Assembly: GCA_032207245.1 (NCBI GenBank)
Contig: CM063502.1
Span: 46,742,186-46,806,185 of the forward strand
Length of the DNA stretch: 64,000 nt
Reading direction: 5' to 3'
DNA from: Pardosa pseudoannulata
Lineage: Eukaryota; Arthropoda; Arachnida; Araneae; Lycosidae
In this document: positions 13,411 through 24,894 of the stretch, in pieces
Numbering within the stretch: the stretch's first letter is position 1
Layout of the letters: each line of letters begins with the position of its first letter
Translations under genes and position numbers: made by a program
Notes under the pieces: generated by a model
Seen by the model: only the letters and a program-made list of their open reading frames with translations
Database searches by the model: none
Told to the model about the DNA's origin: nothing

Positions 13411-14481
13411 GATGATCGTACGTCTTCTGACATTCGAATGGACCTGAGCTATTGTCCGTTTACACATATTGCAAGAGAGTTGCCATACACATTTACTATA
13501 GGTAAATATTAAAAATAAGGGACAGAATTCAAATGCTTTTAAATAGAAAGTATTTTATCAAGAGTTCTAAAAGCGGTAATAGTGTGCAGCATAGAGAAAA
13601 CATTACGGAATTTCTTAATGCAGGAATTTTCAGTTTTGATCCAATGTTCCGCAGCATAAGGAATAAATAAAAGCCTCCTGAAAATTACGTTCGTTAAGCT
13701 GTTTCAAGACATAATGTCTAAGAAGTATGAACTTCGTACTAATCCTTAACTTGGTATGAAAAGAGGCATTCATATTATATCAAGTAATGCGTATTTCAAC
13801 AAGTCAGCATTTTCACCTAGGACGGTAAAAAAAAAGCGTTGTTCTGATTTTTGCATTACACTTCGGTCTCCAAATTAATTGTCCTCATTTCAAAAAGTGT
13901 GTTCGAGAATTAAGAATAAACAAGCATTTATTAAGTTAATTGAGTTGAGTGAAAAACACACATTCTGGAATTTAAAAATCCTTTTCAGTTACACAATGAC
14001 GCAGACGGCAGTTTCAGGTGAATCCGACTAGACATAAGAGCGCAAAGTTTTCGGTTTGACAGATATTCAGATAGTTTTATCCATCAATTATGCCACGATT
14101 CATAAATATACTTATAAATCTATTGGAGTCTTATAAATTTTGAAGTTGTTTCTCTCATCGCACTCTGTATAAAATTATTCAAAGCGTTTCAGCTTGAGAA
14201 GTTAAAAATCATACCTTTGTTTTCCTTTAACAAGAAATAGTGATTCTTATTCTGAATCATCGAGTAACAAAATACATATAAGCGAGAATAATCGTCTAAA
14301 TTAAATTCGGAATAAATAATTCAAAAAAATCGTCATGTTAAAAATATTTTAATATAAAAAACTTTTTAAAATGACTTCTTAGGTATTGATAGATATTTAA
14401 TAAAAATAATGTCGGTTTTACTTTGCGGACTACATGACGATTTTTTGTATTCGTAAAAATAAATCATGAACGGTAACTTAC

Positions 14482-15201
14482 GTCATTGCAGAGCCGGAAC
14501 CCTCGTCTCCACCACGCCGAAGCACCGATCTGCCGTTTAGCCGAAGGATAACTCGCCCTCACACCCCAGCAACAGGAAGTACTTCAATATGCACGGTCTG
14601 ATGCTGTGGCCTGGGGGTCTGTTACCTTCTGTATGGCCAGATGGAAAGGCTGGGTCTCCTCCTTATGACAAGCCTGTCGCTCCTAGGAAGCTGTCCAAGA
14701 GGAGCCCCTGGTTCACCCTGATCCAGCCGTAAACCCCCAGCCTCCGGTCGTACTGGTATGGCCTGAGGCGGCGGCCCAGCGGGCTGTACCCTTCTGAATG
14801 GGTGGGGTCGGAACACAGGCCGTCTCCTCCTGATAACAAGCTCCCCAGCAGGCTGTCGTCTTGGAAGCATTTCGACCACGTTTCTGGCAAAATCAAACAG
14901 CCTCCTTATTGCCCGGGCTGGTGGAATCTCAGCTAAAACTTCCGGTGCAGCTACGGGGGCAGCAGCCGGAAGTTCGACAGCCACAACGGCTGGGTCCTCC
15001 CTCCTCCTCCTGGAACTGCAAGAGTTCTTCAGACATCTCGCTGAAACCTGAGTCAGAAGGTCTCGGCGACTGGCCTTCTATCGGCTGGTCGTCAGGAAGT
15101 AGAGCCTCCGCAAGCAGCTGCTCTGCTTCCCCTTCCTCCGGTTCCGGGTCTCCAGCCCAACCATCGGCTTCCACCCCTGGCCCGGCACCCGCGTTCACTT
15201 C
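14482..15201 (-). CDS. GC-rich 720-nt exon 6 of the unknown gene: acidic tail, then decayed or untranslated part
   Basis: This is an island well above 55 percent GC inside roughly 30 percent GC DNA. On the minus strand an acceptor (TTCTTAACAG) and a donor (GAC then GTAAGTTACC) bound exactly 720 nt. In the phase set by exon 5 the first 90 codons are open. They give a Glu/Pro/Gly-rich acidic stretch (runs such as GDPEPEEGEAEQLLAEALL, then SDSGFSEMSEELLQFQEEE) and a short Cys-rich end, stopping at 14929-14931. A second frame is open from about 14990 to 14622 (Pro/Arg-rich), and a third from 14896 to 14663. The 3' half contains a tandem duplication. The exon may be the true C-terminus plus 3' UTR, or the gene may carry a frameshift. 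The acidic part resembles an intrinsically disordered region; no family is recognised. Confidence 0.5.
14600..14870 (-). repeat. Tandem duplication inside exon 6
   Basis: Two related blocks, about 14619-14698 and 14785-14862 on the plus strand, share CTGTACCCTTCTG-like starts, GTCTCCTCCT and then ACAAGC. They are spaced about 166 bp apart. In one minus-strand frame the first block reads LLSGGD, and the second reads LS, stop, GGD. A single C-to-A change therefore accounts for the stop. Confidence 0.6.
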
Positions 15202-15865
15202 CTGTTAAGAAATGAATGCAAATTTAACAATCAAATAAAATTTGTAATACAGGTTTTCTGCTACTGCTAATTTTATACGTTTTGATGCTTTCTGTTAAAA
15301 ATTTTAGGTCAGGATTTTCCACTTATGAAACACTAATTTGAGAACACAAAAATTTAATAACGAAATTCTCAGCGACAACCAAATCATATCGAAGGAAGTA
15401 AATAATTTCCAGTAACATTAATTATAAACTGAAATAATGAGCGGAGACAGTTTGACTTCGTGGTAAAACTGAATTAAGAAAATATTAGACCAATTTATAT
15501 CGAGAATGCTTCTGAAAACAGCTTGCTGGATTTGTGAATGTCGCTTCGCTCGAACGATATAATGAAACGATATATGATATTCTTATATATAGTCAAAATT
15601 TATAAATTCCGCAAGTATTCTTTTCATAGAGTTAAAACTTGTAACTGTTGCCAGTTTTTAAAATATATTTCCTTTTATTGATTGGGTTTAAAGCGCCGCT
15701 TTACGGTTTTACTACGCGAGGGCTGTCGAGTCCAGAATGTTTAAAGGTGATTATTACGAACAGCTCTAGGATTAGAACGGGTGCTTTGTTTTCTCCTAAA
15801 GAGTACCTCACACATGTGGTCATCGTTCAATATATTAGAATAGAATAAAGGAAATAAACATTTAC

Positions 15866-15899
15866 CTCTACAGGCTGTTCCACCTCGGCCTGGACGATC
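15866..15899 (-). CDS. Candidate 34-nt exon 5 of the unknown gene
   Basis: On the minus strand a polypyrimidine tract and TTTTTAG acceptor precede it, and a GTAAAT donor follows. In the phase that continues into exon 6 it reads IVQAEVEQPVE, which joins naturally to the acidic start of exon 6 (EVNAGAG). This phase needs two bases from the previous exon. Local GC content is higher than the flanks. One of the other two phases has a stop (TAG). Confidence 0.5.
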
Positions 15900-17241
15900 C
15901 TAAAAATAAAAGAAAAAATTTTATATCGTTAAAAAAATCAAGTACTTTCTCAGTACATGTCATTTAAATTATTGAAATAACGATCGACACACGACATTGT
16001 TACGTGGGGTGATATTTTAACGGTATCAATGTTCATTGCCGCTTTAATCAAATGTTAAATATTTCTTACTTTTAAATATTTCTTGGTCATTAGGGGAAAA
16101 TATAAATATATTTGAAATCTTAGTATCCTCAATGTCTGCAAGATCAGTCTCAATTTTGCGACAAAGTCGAGTGAATAGTTGGAACATCGAGGAGTAGGTA
16201 CTGAAGATTGGTTTTTAGAGATAATGCTCTGCTTACAGCTCAAAGCGGATATTGATTGATTATCCACATAGATGCCATAAATAAGACTTCATTCCATGAA
16301 CTGCCGTATCGAACTTCGGCACTTTTAATACTCGGCCTGACGAACAAAAGGTATTCTTAGTAAAACTTAAAATATTTCGCCTAAATTCTTTGAAATCTTT
16401 TTTCAGTCTTGCTGTATGAACTTGAGATCAAGACTTACAGCAAGCGCAACCATTCTTTTACACACATTCTTTATCGTTCAGTCATTTGTTTGGATGCTTC
16501 TCTTTTGTTACGAGAACAAAATATCAATTTGATACTGTTATTAAAAAACTTCTTTGAGCTTCCATGACTTCACAAAGTGTGAAGTGAAACTACGAAACTA
16601 TACTGACTGGTTTTTTAATAATTTTTTTGAGAATTAATAGTTTAGGAAATCACCGACTTACTGCATACTTATTTATTAAAACTTACGATAAATTTTCGGC
16701 CGTTTTATATGCATGTTATATAACGAACATTTATGTCTGTAGCGAAGTTTACTATAGCGTTGATTTTTTTCAATAGAAAATCAGGACACTGGCAAACGCA
16801 AAACGAACTTGGGAAAAATGGCTAAACATGGATTAGGGCTGTGGGGCAAATATAAATTTTGTCGAAATGTTCTCTACCAGAACTGTGAATTGATATGACT
16901 GGAATTATATCATCTAAAATTAAATATTCAGATTTACGTGATATATGGTTAAACGTGAGTGAAATAGGAAGAAATTGGGTGGTCATAATTATCGGTTTTA
17001 TCAAAATTTCGGTTTATAAATGCATTTAACACAAATATGAAAGAACTGTAATGAACCCAGTTACAGAATAAACTTCTTTGCAAAGTGTTTTTTTTTTCAA
17101 TAACTTCTTCCCCTGTACGCAATTTGAAGACTACCAAATTATGCTTATTTTACAAATGTACTAAATTTTTTATTTATAGATTCCCATTTAATTTTGTATT
17201 TAGTGTTGGAGGCCAAAATAAAATAAAATTAGACGTCATAC

Positions 17242-17269
17242 CTGGGTGGTGGATCTGGCACTCTTCACC
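17242..17269 (-). CDS. Candidate 28-nt exon 4 of the unknown gene
   Basis: A TTTTAG acceptor and GTATGA donor flank 28 nt on the minus strand. It reads VKSARSTTQ or GEECQIHHP in its two open phases; the third has a stop. Neither open phase leaves the two bases that exon 5 needs. A cryptic acceptor 11 nt downstream (after AAGAG) would give V-PDPPPR and join in frame to exon 5, but its pyrimidine tract is poor. Treat the phase as unresolved. Confidence 0.35.
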
Positions 17270-18864
17270 CTAAAATGTCTAAGAAACAAAATTGACAGAT
17301 ATAAAAATAAATAGAAAAAAATAATCGTGAAAAAATAACGATTAAACATGAATTTTAACAATAAAATATATTTTTGGAATATTTCTATTAATTTATGTTC
17401 ACCTATCGTCTATTTATTACCCTATATCAACTTCCATAAAATCTTCTGTGGACAATAAGACACTGTCATTACGGTTTTTCTTGTTTTTTTTTCTTTTCTT
17501 GTAAATGAATTAACAACACTCTTTTTGTACTATTAATTTACTTAAATTCTTTTTTTTTATAAAAAAAAAAACTAAGAAATGCCTTGATCAAATATGGATA
17601 CTGTTCTAAAATGATCAGTAATAAAATTGACAGAATCGAAAAATATCCGAAAACTAGCTTGAAGACTATCTTTTATACGATTTTTGTTCTGATTTTTTTA
17701 ACACATAAAAAATGGATTTTTTTTAATTAAGATATTTATAATTGTAAAAAATAAATGACAAGTCATTTTTTTTTAAAAAATAATCGTCATACAAATTTAC
17801 TGACAAATTTTTATTATTAAATTTCTAGTGTACTGAATTTAACAACACTTTTTTACTTGTGGAAACAACTATTAATTGTATTTAAAGTTTTTTACAAATC
17901 ACTGCTAAATAAAATTCAGAATAATCCTACTAAGATGCCTTTTTACAAGAATCAAATTAAATGAGACTCCCTGGCGATGTACAATTCAGAATTCCTTTGC
18001 ACTTTGTTTTGAAAAGTACCACTAGCTTGAAGACTTATCTTAATTTTAAGTTTTGATGCTTAACACATATAAAAAGTGGATTTTAATTAAGAATATGTAA
18101 GAATTGTAAAATAAAACAAGTTTTTTAAATAAAAAAATAAATGGTTACTTCACGCACAGTTTTTCATTATTAAATCGTACCGAAGGGGTTAACTTACAAT
18201 GTAAACAAATATAATTAAAATTTTAAATATTCTGAAGCTAGCCACTCAAATTTCGGGCCATTGAGAGGCTGAATTTTAAGACGAACAAATATAAATTAAA
18301 AATTAATGTACTTAATTATTCCGTTTATATAATAACTGTATTTGAGGTTGATTCATGCACAATAAGGATGAAATTTAAGTTTAAAAAATGCTTTATAAAC
18401 AAAAATAGAAATGTGTCATACTTATAGAATGCTAAAAGCATATTTTCCCTATAAAAAAATTATACCTTAAAAAATGCATTCTGTGAATATATTATGGTTA
18501 TGCATTTTTATAAAAACCTGCAGGTTTAACATATATTTTTAATCATAATTTCAAGTTCCTTAGTAATTTGACATCAATATTCATTTTTTTCAATATTTAA
18601 TTAGTCTTATTTCAACACGAGGTGGAATGATTTATGAAATTATCTCAATCTATGAAATAGTCATTAATTTAGTATTTAGTAATACTTTCATTACCTTTTA
18701 AATTTATTTCATACCTCTTAAATACGCACTTCCAGTTACTATAAATCTCATTTACACTGTGGTTAATGAAACGCAAGTTTAAATTTGTGGGCAAGAATAT
18801 AAATCATAACGCCCCTACCCAGTTTGGTTTCTTGGATTCTTTTGTATTGCTACTATCTACTAGT

Positions 18865-18995
18865 TTTCACACTAGGGCTAAGGTGACCAGGACCTACTGC
18901 TTAAACCGGTTTCGAACATCCATAACCGAAGGGGATTCAAACCCAATCTTCGGTTCCAAAGTACAGCACCCTTCCATTCGGCCATCATTCGGCAG
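18865..18995 (-). repeat. tRNA-derived SINE, best copy of family 1
   Basis: Read on the minus strand, it has an A-box-like TGGCCGAATGG (about 18971-18984) and a B-box-like GGGTTTGAATCCCC (about 18930-18943) about 40 nt apart. These are the internal RNA polymerase III promoter elements of a tRNA. The head is most like class II (Ser/Leu) tRNAs. A non-tRNA body with the core GACCTACTGCTTAA (plus strand) follows. It cannot be a functional tRNA because the stems do not pair as a cloverleaf. It lies in an inferred intron of the minus-strand gene. Confidence 0.65.
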
Positions 18996-19649
18996 TCCCC
19001 CATCCAAGAATGGCGGAGATAGTTCGAAAAAAAAATGTGGATTTTTTTTTGTGCAGTGCAGGTTTTTTTTTTCTTTTTTCTTACTACATGATGAATGAAG
19101 ATAACAGGCTGACAAAATAAAACAGATTTCGTAAAGCTAAATACATCCATGCATAAACAAAGCGATATTTAACTCTCGAAATCTAACGCGGAAGAGCCGA
19201 ACGCTAACATACATCATATAAGACAAATTTTTAAATGGCGAAAATAATTTTACAACAGAAAGAAATCATTCAGACTAAAGGAATACTTTCAAATTTGGTT
19301 TATCCTGACAGTGAATATTCCCTTATACTTGTTTATAAAGAAAACTATTTAAGTTTTTGATGTCTCCACAGTAAAAAGTCTAGACAGCTTAAGTATCTTT
19401 TTCAATACCTTTCTAAGAGCAATACATCAGTATACCGTCACTCTAAAGCATAGCAATTATTTTAAAGCCAGACATACAATATTAATATTAAAACCTATAA
19501 TGCTGTACTCTTCTATAATTTAATACTATCGTCACTATCTAGTTCGTCTGTTTTGTTTTTGATTAAATCCTACGTCTAATGCACCATTAAGAGAAAACAC
19601 TGCAACACTGGCATGAGAGGACACGCAAATACGAAAATTCTAAACATAC

Positions 19650-19719
19650 CAAACGGTCCATTCGCCGAATGTACGGCCTCACCATCCGTTCGAGTTCGAT
19701 GGTGCGCTTTCCATCTCGC
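19650..19719 (-). CDS. Candidate 70-nt exon 3 of the unknown gene
   Basis: A TTATTTCTAG acceptor and GTATGT donor bound 70 nt on the minus strand. The most protein-like frame reads RDGKRTIELERM, then VRPYIRRMDRL, a basic amphipathic helix. It needs two bases from upstream, whereas exon 2 ends on a complete codon. Direct joining from exon 2 gives ARWKAHHRTRTDG and so on without a stop. Joining through the 19-nt microexon gives GEMESAPSNSNGW followed by a stop. The exon is likely real; its phase is not settled. Confidence 0.45.
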
Positions 19720-20099
19720 CTAGAAATAAACGAACTGTCAATCATTTGGAAGCTAAAAAGACACATTCACGAACAAGTAGATAACATTAGTATAAATACA
19801 GTGTGCATAGCAAAGTTCTATTTTAAAGCATTCGTAGATCGCGAGCAGATGCTTTTCAGTTACTCATGTGTTTAGATAGATTAACATAAAATGGCTCCAT
19901 ATTGCTAATTATACACTCTTTTAAAAAAGGAAATCTGAAGTCCGCGAAAGAAATTTCACTTAAAATAGTTTACAACACACTACAACATAAGAGTTTAATA
20001 GTTGCTTTGTTTTTACCGGATTAAAATGGTACACTGTACTGCCATCTTTTAGCCAAAAAGAATTGGACATTTTATTCTCAATCCATTAACTATACTTAC

Positions 20100-20118
20100 C
20101 AAGTTCACTCTGTGGCCG
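20100..20118 (-). other. Possible 19-nt microexon between exons 2 and 3
   Basis: On the minus strand AATATATAG precedes, and GTAAGTATAG follows, the 19 bases beginning CGGCCACAG, which are GC-richer than their surroundings. The donor is strong; the acceptor has a weak pyrimidine tract. Included after exon 2 it encodes RPQSEL plus one base and sends exon 3 into a frame that stops after 13 codons. It could be an alternative exon that gives a short isoform. Confidence 0.3.
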
Positions 20119-20691
20119 CTATATATTCATTATATTTTCACAATATTGCCTAGTAGATATTTGTAAATTTATAAATAATGGTGATTGATCAATTTTGCAA
20201 ATTGATGGTTTAAACAAGTACCAAATAATAAAAAGAGAGTAAAATTTAGAACACGTAAAGTTGAAAAACAATATTTGAGTAAAAAGTAAAGATATAGTTA
20301 TCACACAAATTACAATAACTATTTAATCTCAAGATAGGTTCCAGACAATAGAAAAATCCATGCCACCAGCTCGAATAATAATAACGTTTTTGAAGAAGAA
20401 ATTTATTTCTTTTGCGTTTTCGTATGAGAAACTTTTGAATAAAAGAAATATTTGTCAATGATTATTAATACAATTGAAGAAGCGAAACTATTACCAACTC
20501 CTGTAGAATATCGAATATGATTTAGCCCATTTTCGGAATTTTCCCGATGTTCGTCTCTCGCGTACTGAACATAGATATGCAATAAATATTTTCTTATTCA
20601 TGAGGATTTTCCTAGCGCGAATTTCTTCCTCATTTCGTTTACTCCGACGTCGTGAAGGTAATTTTTGATGAAAGCCGATGATCTTACTTAC

Positions 20692-20847
20692 CCAGGTCGC
20701 TTTTTTCGCGAGTTTATCCAGTTTGTCCACCATGTCGCATAGCAGATGGTGAGCTATACTCTCAGAGTACACGCACTCACCTTCTTTTATGTTCATCGCG
20801 TCCATGATCTTGAACACAAGCTGGTCAAACTGGCGAACGGCGAATGA
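20692..20847 (-). CDS. Exon 2 of the unknown gene, 52 codons
   Basis: The acceptor (TTCTTTATTCTTTCAG) and donor (TGG then GTAAGTAAG) are both strong, and the exon is exactly 156 nt in phase 0, continuing exon 1. It encodes SFAVRQFDQLVFKIMDAMNI, then KEGECVYSESIAHHLLCDMV, then DKLDKLAKKATW, predicted by eye as two or three amphipathic helices. Leu and Ile spacing suggests a helical bundle. No membrane segment, zinc-binding pattern or known catalytic motif is seen. Third positions and composition are clearly coding-like compared with the AT-rich introns. I do not recognise the family; it may be lineage-restricted. Confidence 0.7.
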
Positions 20848-22067
20848 CTGAAAGAATAAAGAACAGAGTTTAAGAGTGATTTTTTTTAACATTTACACAT
20901 TCATGAAACCAAAAACTAGATTTCCGTTTATTAAAACGCCTACTGCATTTAATTACATAAACTATAAAAACGTATTAGCATCAAACAACATTGAATGTCT
21001 TATTCAAATACTAGTTTTCTATTTCTTAGGCTGGAAATATAGCTTCTTTAAGAAAATATAATGCAAGTTCCTAAATTCCTCGGTTAATCGAATTACTAAA
21101 ATATATATTCTTGATTCTTTTTCTTAACTTTAGTTTTTAGGAAAATATTCCTTTTTTGTAAAATGATAATCAAACAGCCATACTATAAATACCTAATAAA
21201 ATCAGTGAAGCATTACAAATGTTTTGCATTACCAGTTTTTTTTTTAAACAATTTTGGCTTGTATGCGGAAGAAATTTTAGAATGTTAGTTTTACACCGAA
21301 GCCACTAATAAGACTCAATCCAAATAACATCAGTATTGATACAGTAAAAACCACGAATATATTCATAAATGTGATATACAGCTAACGGAGAACAATTTGA
21401 TTTCTCCGCTAAAAATAATTAACATAAGTGCATTCTGCTTAAAAATCTATAAGTTTTACTTAATTTTTAGAAATTTGAATGACTCAAGAGAATTAAGATT
21501 TAAACAGTAAAAAGAGAAATTTTATTTTTAAAAATGTAGCTTTATTTTGAGGAGTTACAGTATATGCTATTTTTAAACTCAGGATTCTTTAACAGTGCAA
21601 ACACTTCTAGTATTGAAAGTTTTTTAAAGAACAATTAAAGAAGCAATAGAGTTACATAAATTACTCTTAGAATGTAAGCAAAGCAAAATGATATAAACGA
21701 TTTATTTTGAAATATTTTGCCGCTACAAAACACTTTTGAATAAAACTAATGGGCTTTGGCTGTCATAAATTTATTAACATAACAGACACGACAAGATTTG
21801 AATTGAGCAGCCGACAAAAAGAGAATAACTATCATTAATTCGAAAGAAAATAATACTCGAACAAAAAATCATAGTTTAATTAATTTCGTTAAAGTACTCA
21901 TAAAAATATATTAGTCACTTCAATCTTCTGATTAATATGACAAAGTTTAAAAATATTCTGTAGTCAAAAAGATATCAAATCGGCAATTTTCTAAAAAATA
22001 AGTAACTTTGTAAAAAATATAAAAATGAACATCGGATATTTTATATATCTCAGTTTAAAATACTTAC

Positions 22068-22330
22068 GTCGTTCACCACTTCTTTCATCTCCTCGTGGTA
22101 CTGATACAGTCCACGCGTTACAAGAGCTCTTTTTTCAGCACTTCCCATATTGGAAATTTTTAGATTGAATGGCAAGTTCCTTCCACTTTCCAAGAAGACT
22201 TCTAACCTGGCAACCATAGTTGCCAACATGTTTCGAGAATTATCGCCAATACACGCCATGATATAAAATGACAATTATAATTCCATAATACGAGTTTGAG
22301 ATTTAAATAATGTCGAATTTTAAAAAAACA
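22068..22330 (-). CDS. Exon 1 of the unknown gene: start codon and 64 codons
   Basis: A possible acceptor (CAGCCTTTTTTCCAG) opens the exon at 22330. An in-frame stop (TAA, 22275-22277) precedes the chosen ATG at 22259, which sits in a good context (ATCATGG). A short upstream ATG frame lies in the leader. The protein begins MACIGDNSRNMLATMVARLE and runs 64 residues to VVND, where a GTAAGT donor follows in phase 0. It has no signal peptide or membrane span. The segment VARLEVFLESGR and the later LYQYHEEMKEVV look helical and charged, so a soluble protein that works through protein contacts is plausible, but this is inference. Joined to exon 2 it gives 116 continuous residues. Confidence 0.7.
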
Positions 22331-22405
22331 CTGGAAAAAAGGCTGGTTCAATATATCTATGTAAACTATCGTATGGTTTATTTGTAATCTTTTTTTATAA
22401 TTTAC

Positions 22406-22457
22406 CAGGATGGAAATGACGACAGTTCTGGTGGTACATCATCGTTTCGCGCTCTTT
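22406..22457 (-). other. Candidate upstream (5') exon of the unknown gene
   Basis: On the minus strand a TATTCCAG acceptor and GTAAAT donor enclose 52 nt that are GC-richer than the flanks. One open phase reads KERETMMYHQNCRHFHP. The leader of exon 1 has an in-frame stop before the MACIGD start, so this exon would be 5' UTR or part of a different isoform. Confidence 0.35.
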
Positions 22458-22719
22458 CTGGAATACGTTTATCAGTCGAGTAAATAACAAAAAATGCTTG
22501 TGTTTGAAAATACTAAAGGCTTACTAGCATGTCAATATGTACGTGTGGAAAACACAGTAGATTAATTTAGGATTTATATTTCTGTTGAAGAATACGTGGA
22601 ATTTTGAACTGATAACGAAACATTTTGGACTGGTTAAAGACATTTTTACAAATTCAGCCTCAACTAAAAAGGATTTGTTAAAAACATTTTTCTGTTACTT
22701 ATGAATATTGGAATTCCTT

Positions 22720-22875
22720 CAAGAGTAGAAGAGCCGAACGATGGCTGAATGATCGAACGCTGCTCTTCGGTACCAGACTTCGAGAATTGGAGCCCCGTGC
22801 TGGCATGAAAGGTGGTAGCCGTTTCGCATTAAGCAGTAGTCCCGGTCTCATTAACTCTCGTGAACAATATACTAG
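22720..22875 (+). repeat. tRNA-derived SINE copy (family 1), plus strand
   Basis: It is the inverted match of the 18865-18995 copy. It carries an A-box-like GATGGCTGAATGATCG near 22739-22754, then CGGTACCAGACTTCG and the body containing TTAAGCAGTAGTCCCGGTC. The B box has decayed. It lies about 260 bp upstream of the candidate 5' exon of the minus-strand gene. Confidence 0.6.
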
Positions 22876-23104
22876 ATCGTAATTCTCGAAGCCAAACCAA
22901 TCGCCATTAGATAAAACCTTAAAATATACTATCCAAGGTGACTGACGATAATACCATTAGAATTACTTTTCTAAATTTTGTGGAGAAACGAACAGTTTGT
23001 ATGAGGGAAACATATGCATTGTTAACTATACAGTGTCTTACAAAACTTTAAGAAGATATCACAAATATTTACACTTTCACAACAACGAAGACGTTAATGG
23101 GAAT

Positions 23105-24590
23105 TATAATGATTATAGTGATATAAAATAAAATAAATTTGAGAAACTGATCATTGAAGAACTTCGATTTCTTTTGTACTTAATAATTTTTCGGCTTTGT
23201 ACTTTCACATAAATATGATAACTATTTGGTTTTTGATTTATAAGATGATTTTGGTTACGTTTATTGATTGATAAATTGTATCTTTATGAATCTTCAAAGT
23301 TTCAAGAAGTGCAAAATATATATCTTAGGTAATGAGTGTAAATTTTTAGTTTATTGGGAAAATACTTTGTCAAACTGAATTGTTTAAAGTTGAAATGGAC
23401 TCGAAAATCTATGGGAAATTGAATAATCTTAATGTCTGAAATCACTATTGCATTGGCTTCAAGAACGAATTTCATAAAAACTGTAGGCGGACCGTGGGAG
23501 GTATAATAATCCGATGTCCGGTGCTTTTTATACGGAGGAAATGACCATCTACAAAAATTAGATGTTCATTTGAGCTGAAACAGATATCAGAATATTTTCT
23601 GAGAATGTCTGTTACTCTTCGAACCATCGTTAGAATAGTCGGAATTCATTTGCACACACTTGTATAAATAGTTCATCCTTTATATGTTTTCACGCTTCGG
23701 TTCAATAATATACTTCAGTTTACTTGATATTTTATAAAGTACTCATGCAACATAATAACAAAAAAAAAACGAAATCCTTCTGCAAGTTTTTAACGAGAGT
23801 GTCATATTTATTCATATTTTAAATATAAATTTGGTATGATTATAGTTATGTAAAATAAAATAAATTTGAGAAACTGATTATTGAAGAACATCGAACTCTT
23901 TTGTACTTATCGATTTTTCGACTTTGTACTCTTACATGAATATTATAACCATTTGGTCTTATTAGGCGATTTTTGGTTACGATTATTGATTGATAAATTG
24001 TGAATCTTCATATCTTTATGAATCTTTCAAAGTTTTAAGTAGTGCAAAATATATATCTTGCGTAATGAGTGTAAATTTTTAGTTTATTGGGAAAATACTT
24101 TGTCAAACTGAATTGTTTAAAGTTGAAATGGGCTCGAAAATCTATGGGAAATTGAATAATCTTAATGTCTGAAATCACTATTGCAGTGGCTTCAGGAATG
24201 AATTTCATGAAATCTGCAGGCGGACCGTGGGATGTATAATAATCCGATGTCCGATGTGTTTTATACGGAGGAAATGGTCATCTAGAAAAATTAGATGTTC
24301 AGATGAGCTGAAACAGATAACGGAATATTTTCTGAGAATGTCTATTACTGTTCGAGCCATCGTTAGAAAAGTCGGAATTCATTTTCACACACTTAAATAA
24401 ATAGTTCATTCTTTATGTGTTTTCCCGCTTCCGTTCAATAATATACTTCAGTTTTCTTGTTATTTTATAAACTACTCATGCAACGTACTAACAAAGAAAA
24501 ACGAAATCCTTCTGTAAGTTTTTAACTCGAGGGTCATACTTATTGATTTCAAGAAGGCTCAGAAAATATTTTAAATATAAATTTGTTTCA
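23105..24590 (+). repeat. Tandem duplication of a 730-bp non-coding unit
   Basis: Copy 1 (about 23110-23835) and copy 2 (about 23836-24575) are direct repeats with an offset of 727 to 733 bp. By eye they are roughly 90 percent identical. Landmarks are GAGAAACTGA (23141 and 23868), TCGAAAATCTATGGGAAATT (23401 and 24134) and GGCGGACCGTGGGA. No shared open frame survives, so the unit looks non-coding. The two copies differ mostly by scattered substitutions. Confidence 0.85.
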
Positions 24591-24894
24591 GATGTTACGG
24601 GGGAAATGTGTAGTTTGCTATGATACTTTTTCTAACAATGTAAGTTAATATACCGATTCATCTGACTTATTATCTTAAACATTGAAGAATGCAATTCAAT
24701 TAGAGCGTTCAGGATATTGTCGTTTCGTTAATAATCAATACAGAAACGTTTTCCGACGTTTAATGTAAAGTGCTATATTACACACTTAAATCTGTCTGAA
24801 AAATAAAAAAAATATCCTTATAATACTTCTGTTACATATAATTCATGTGTATGTGATACTATTTAATATATACAAGACATTTTTAACATTCGAA

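Noticed and set aside
14861..15208. 115-codon plus-strand frame rich in Ser, Pro and Gly
   Set aside because: It is antisense to the minus-strand exon 6, whose splice sites and acidic coding composition fit better. It reflects the GC-rich island.
18766..19150. Three overlapping frames of 73 to 110 codons on both strands
   Set aside because: They cover the tRNA-derived SINE and its T-rich flank, and no frame has a recognisable domain.
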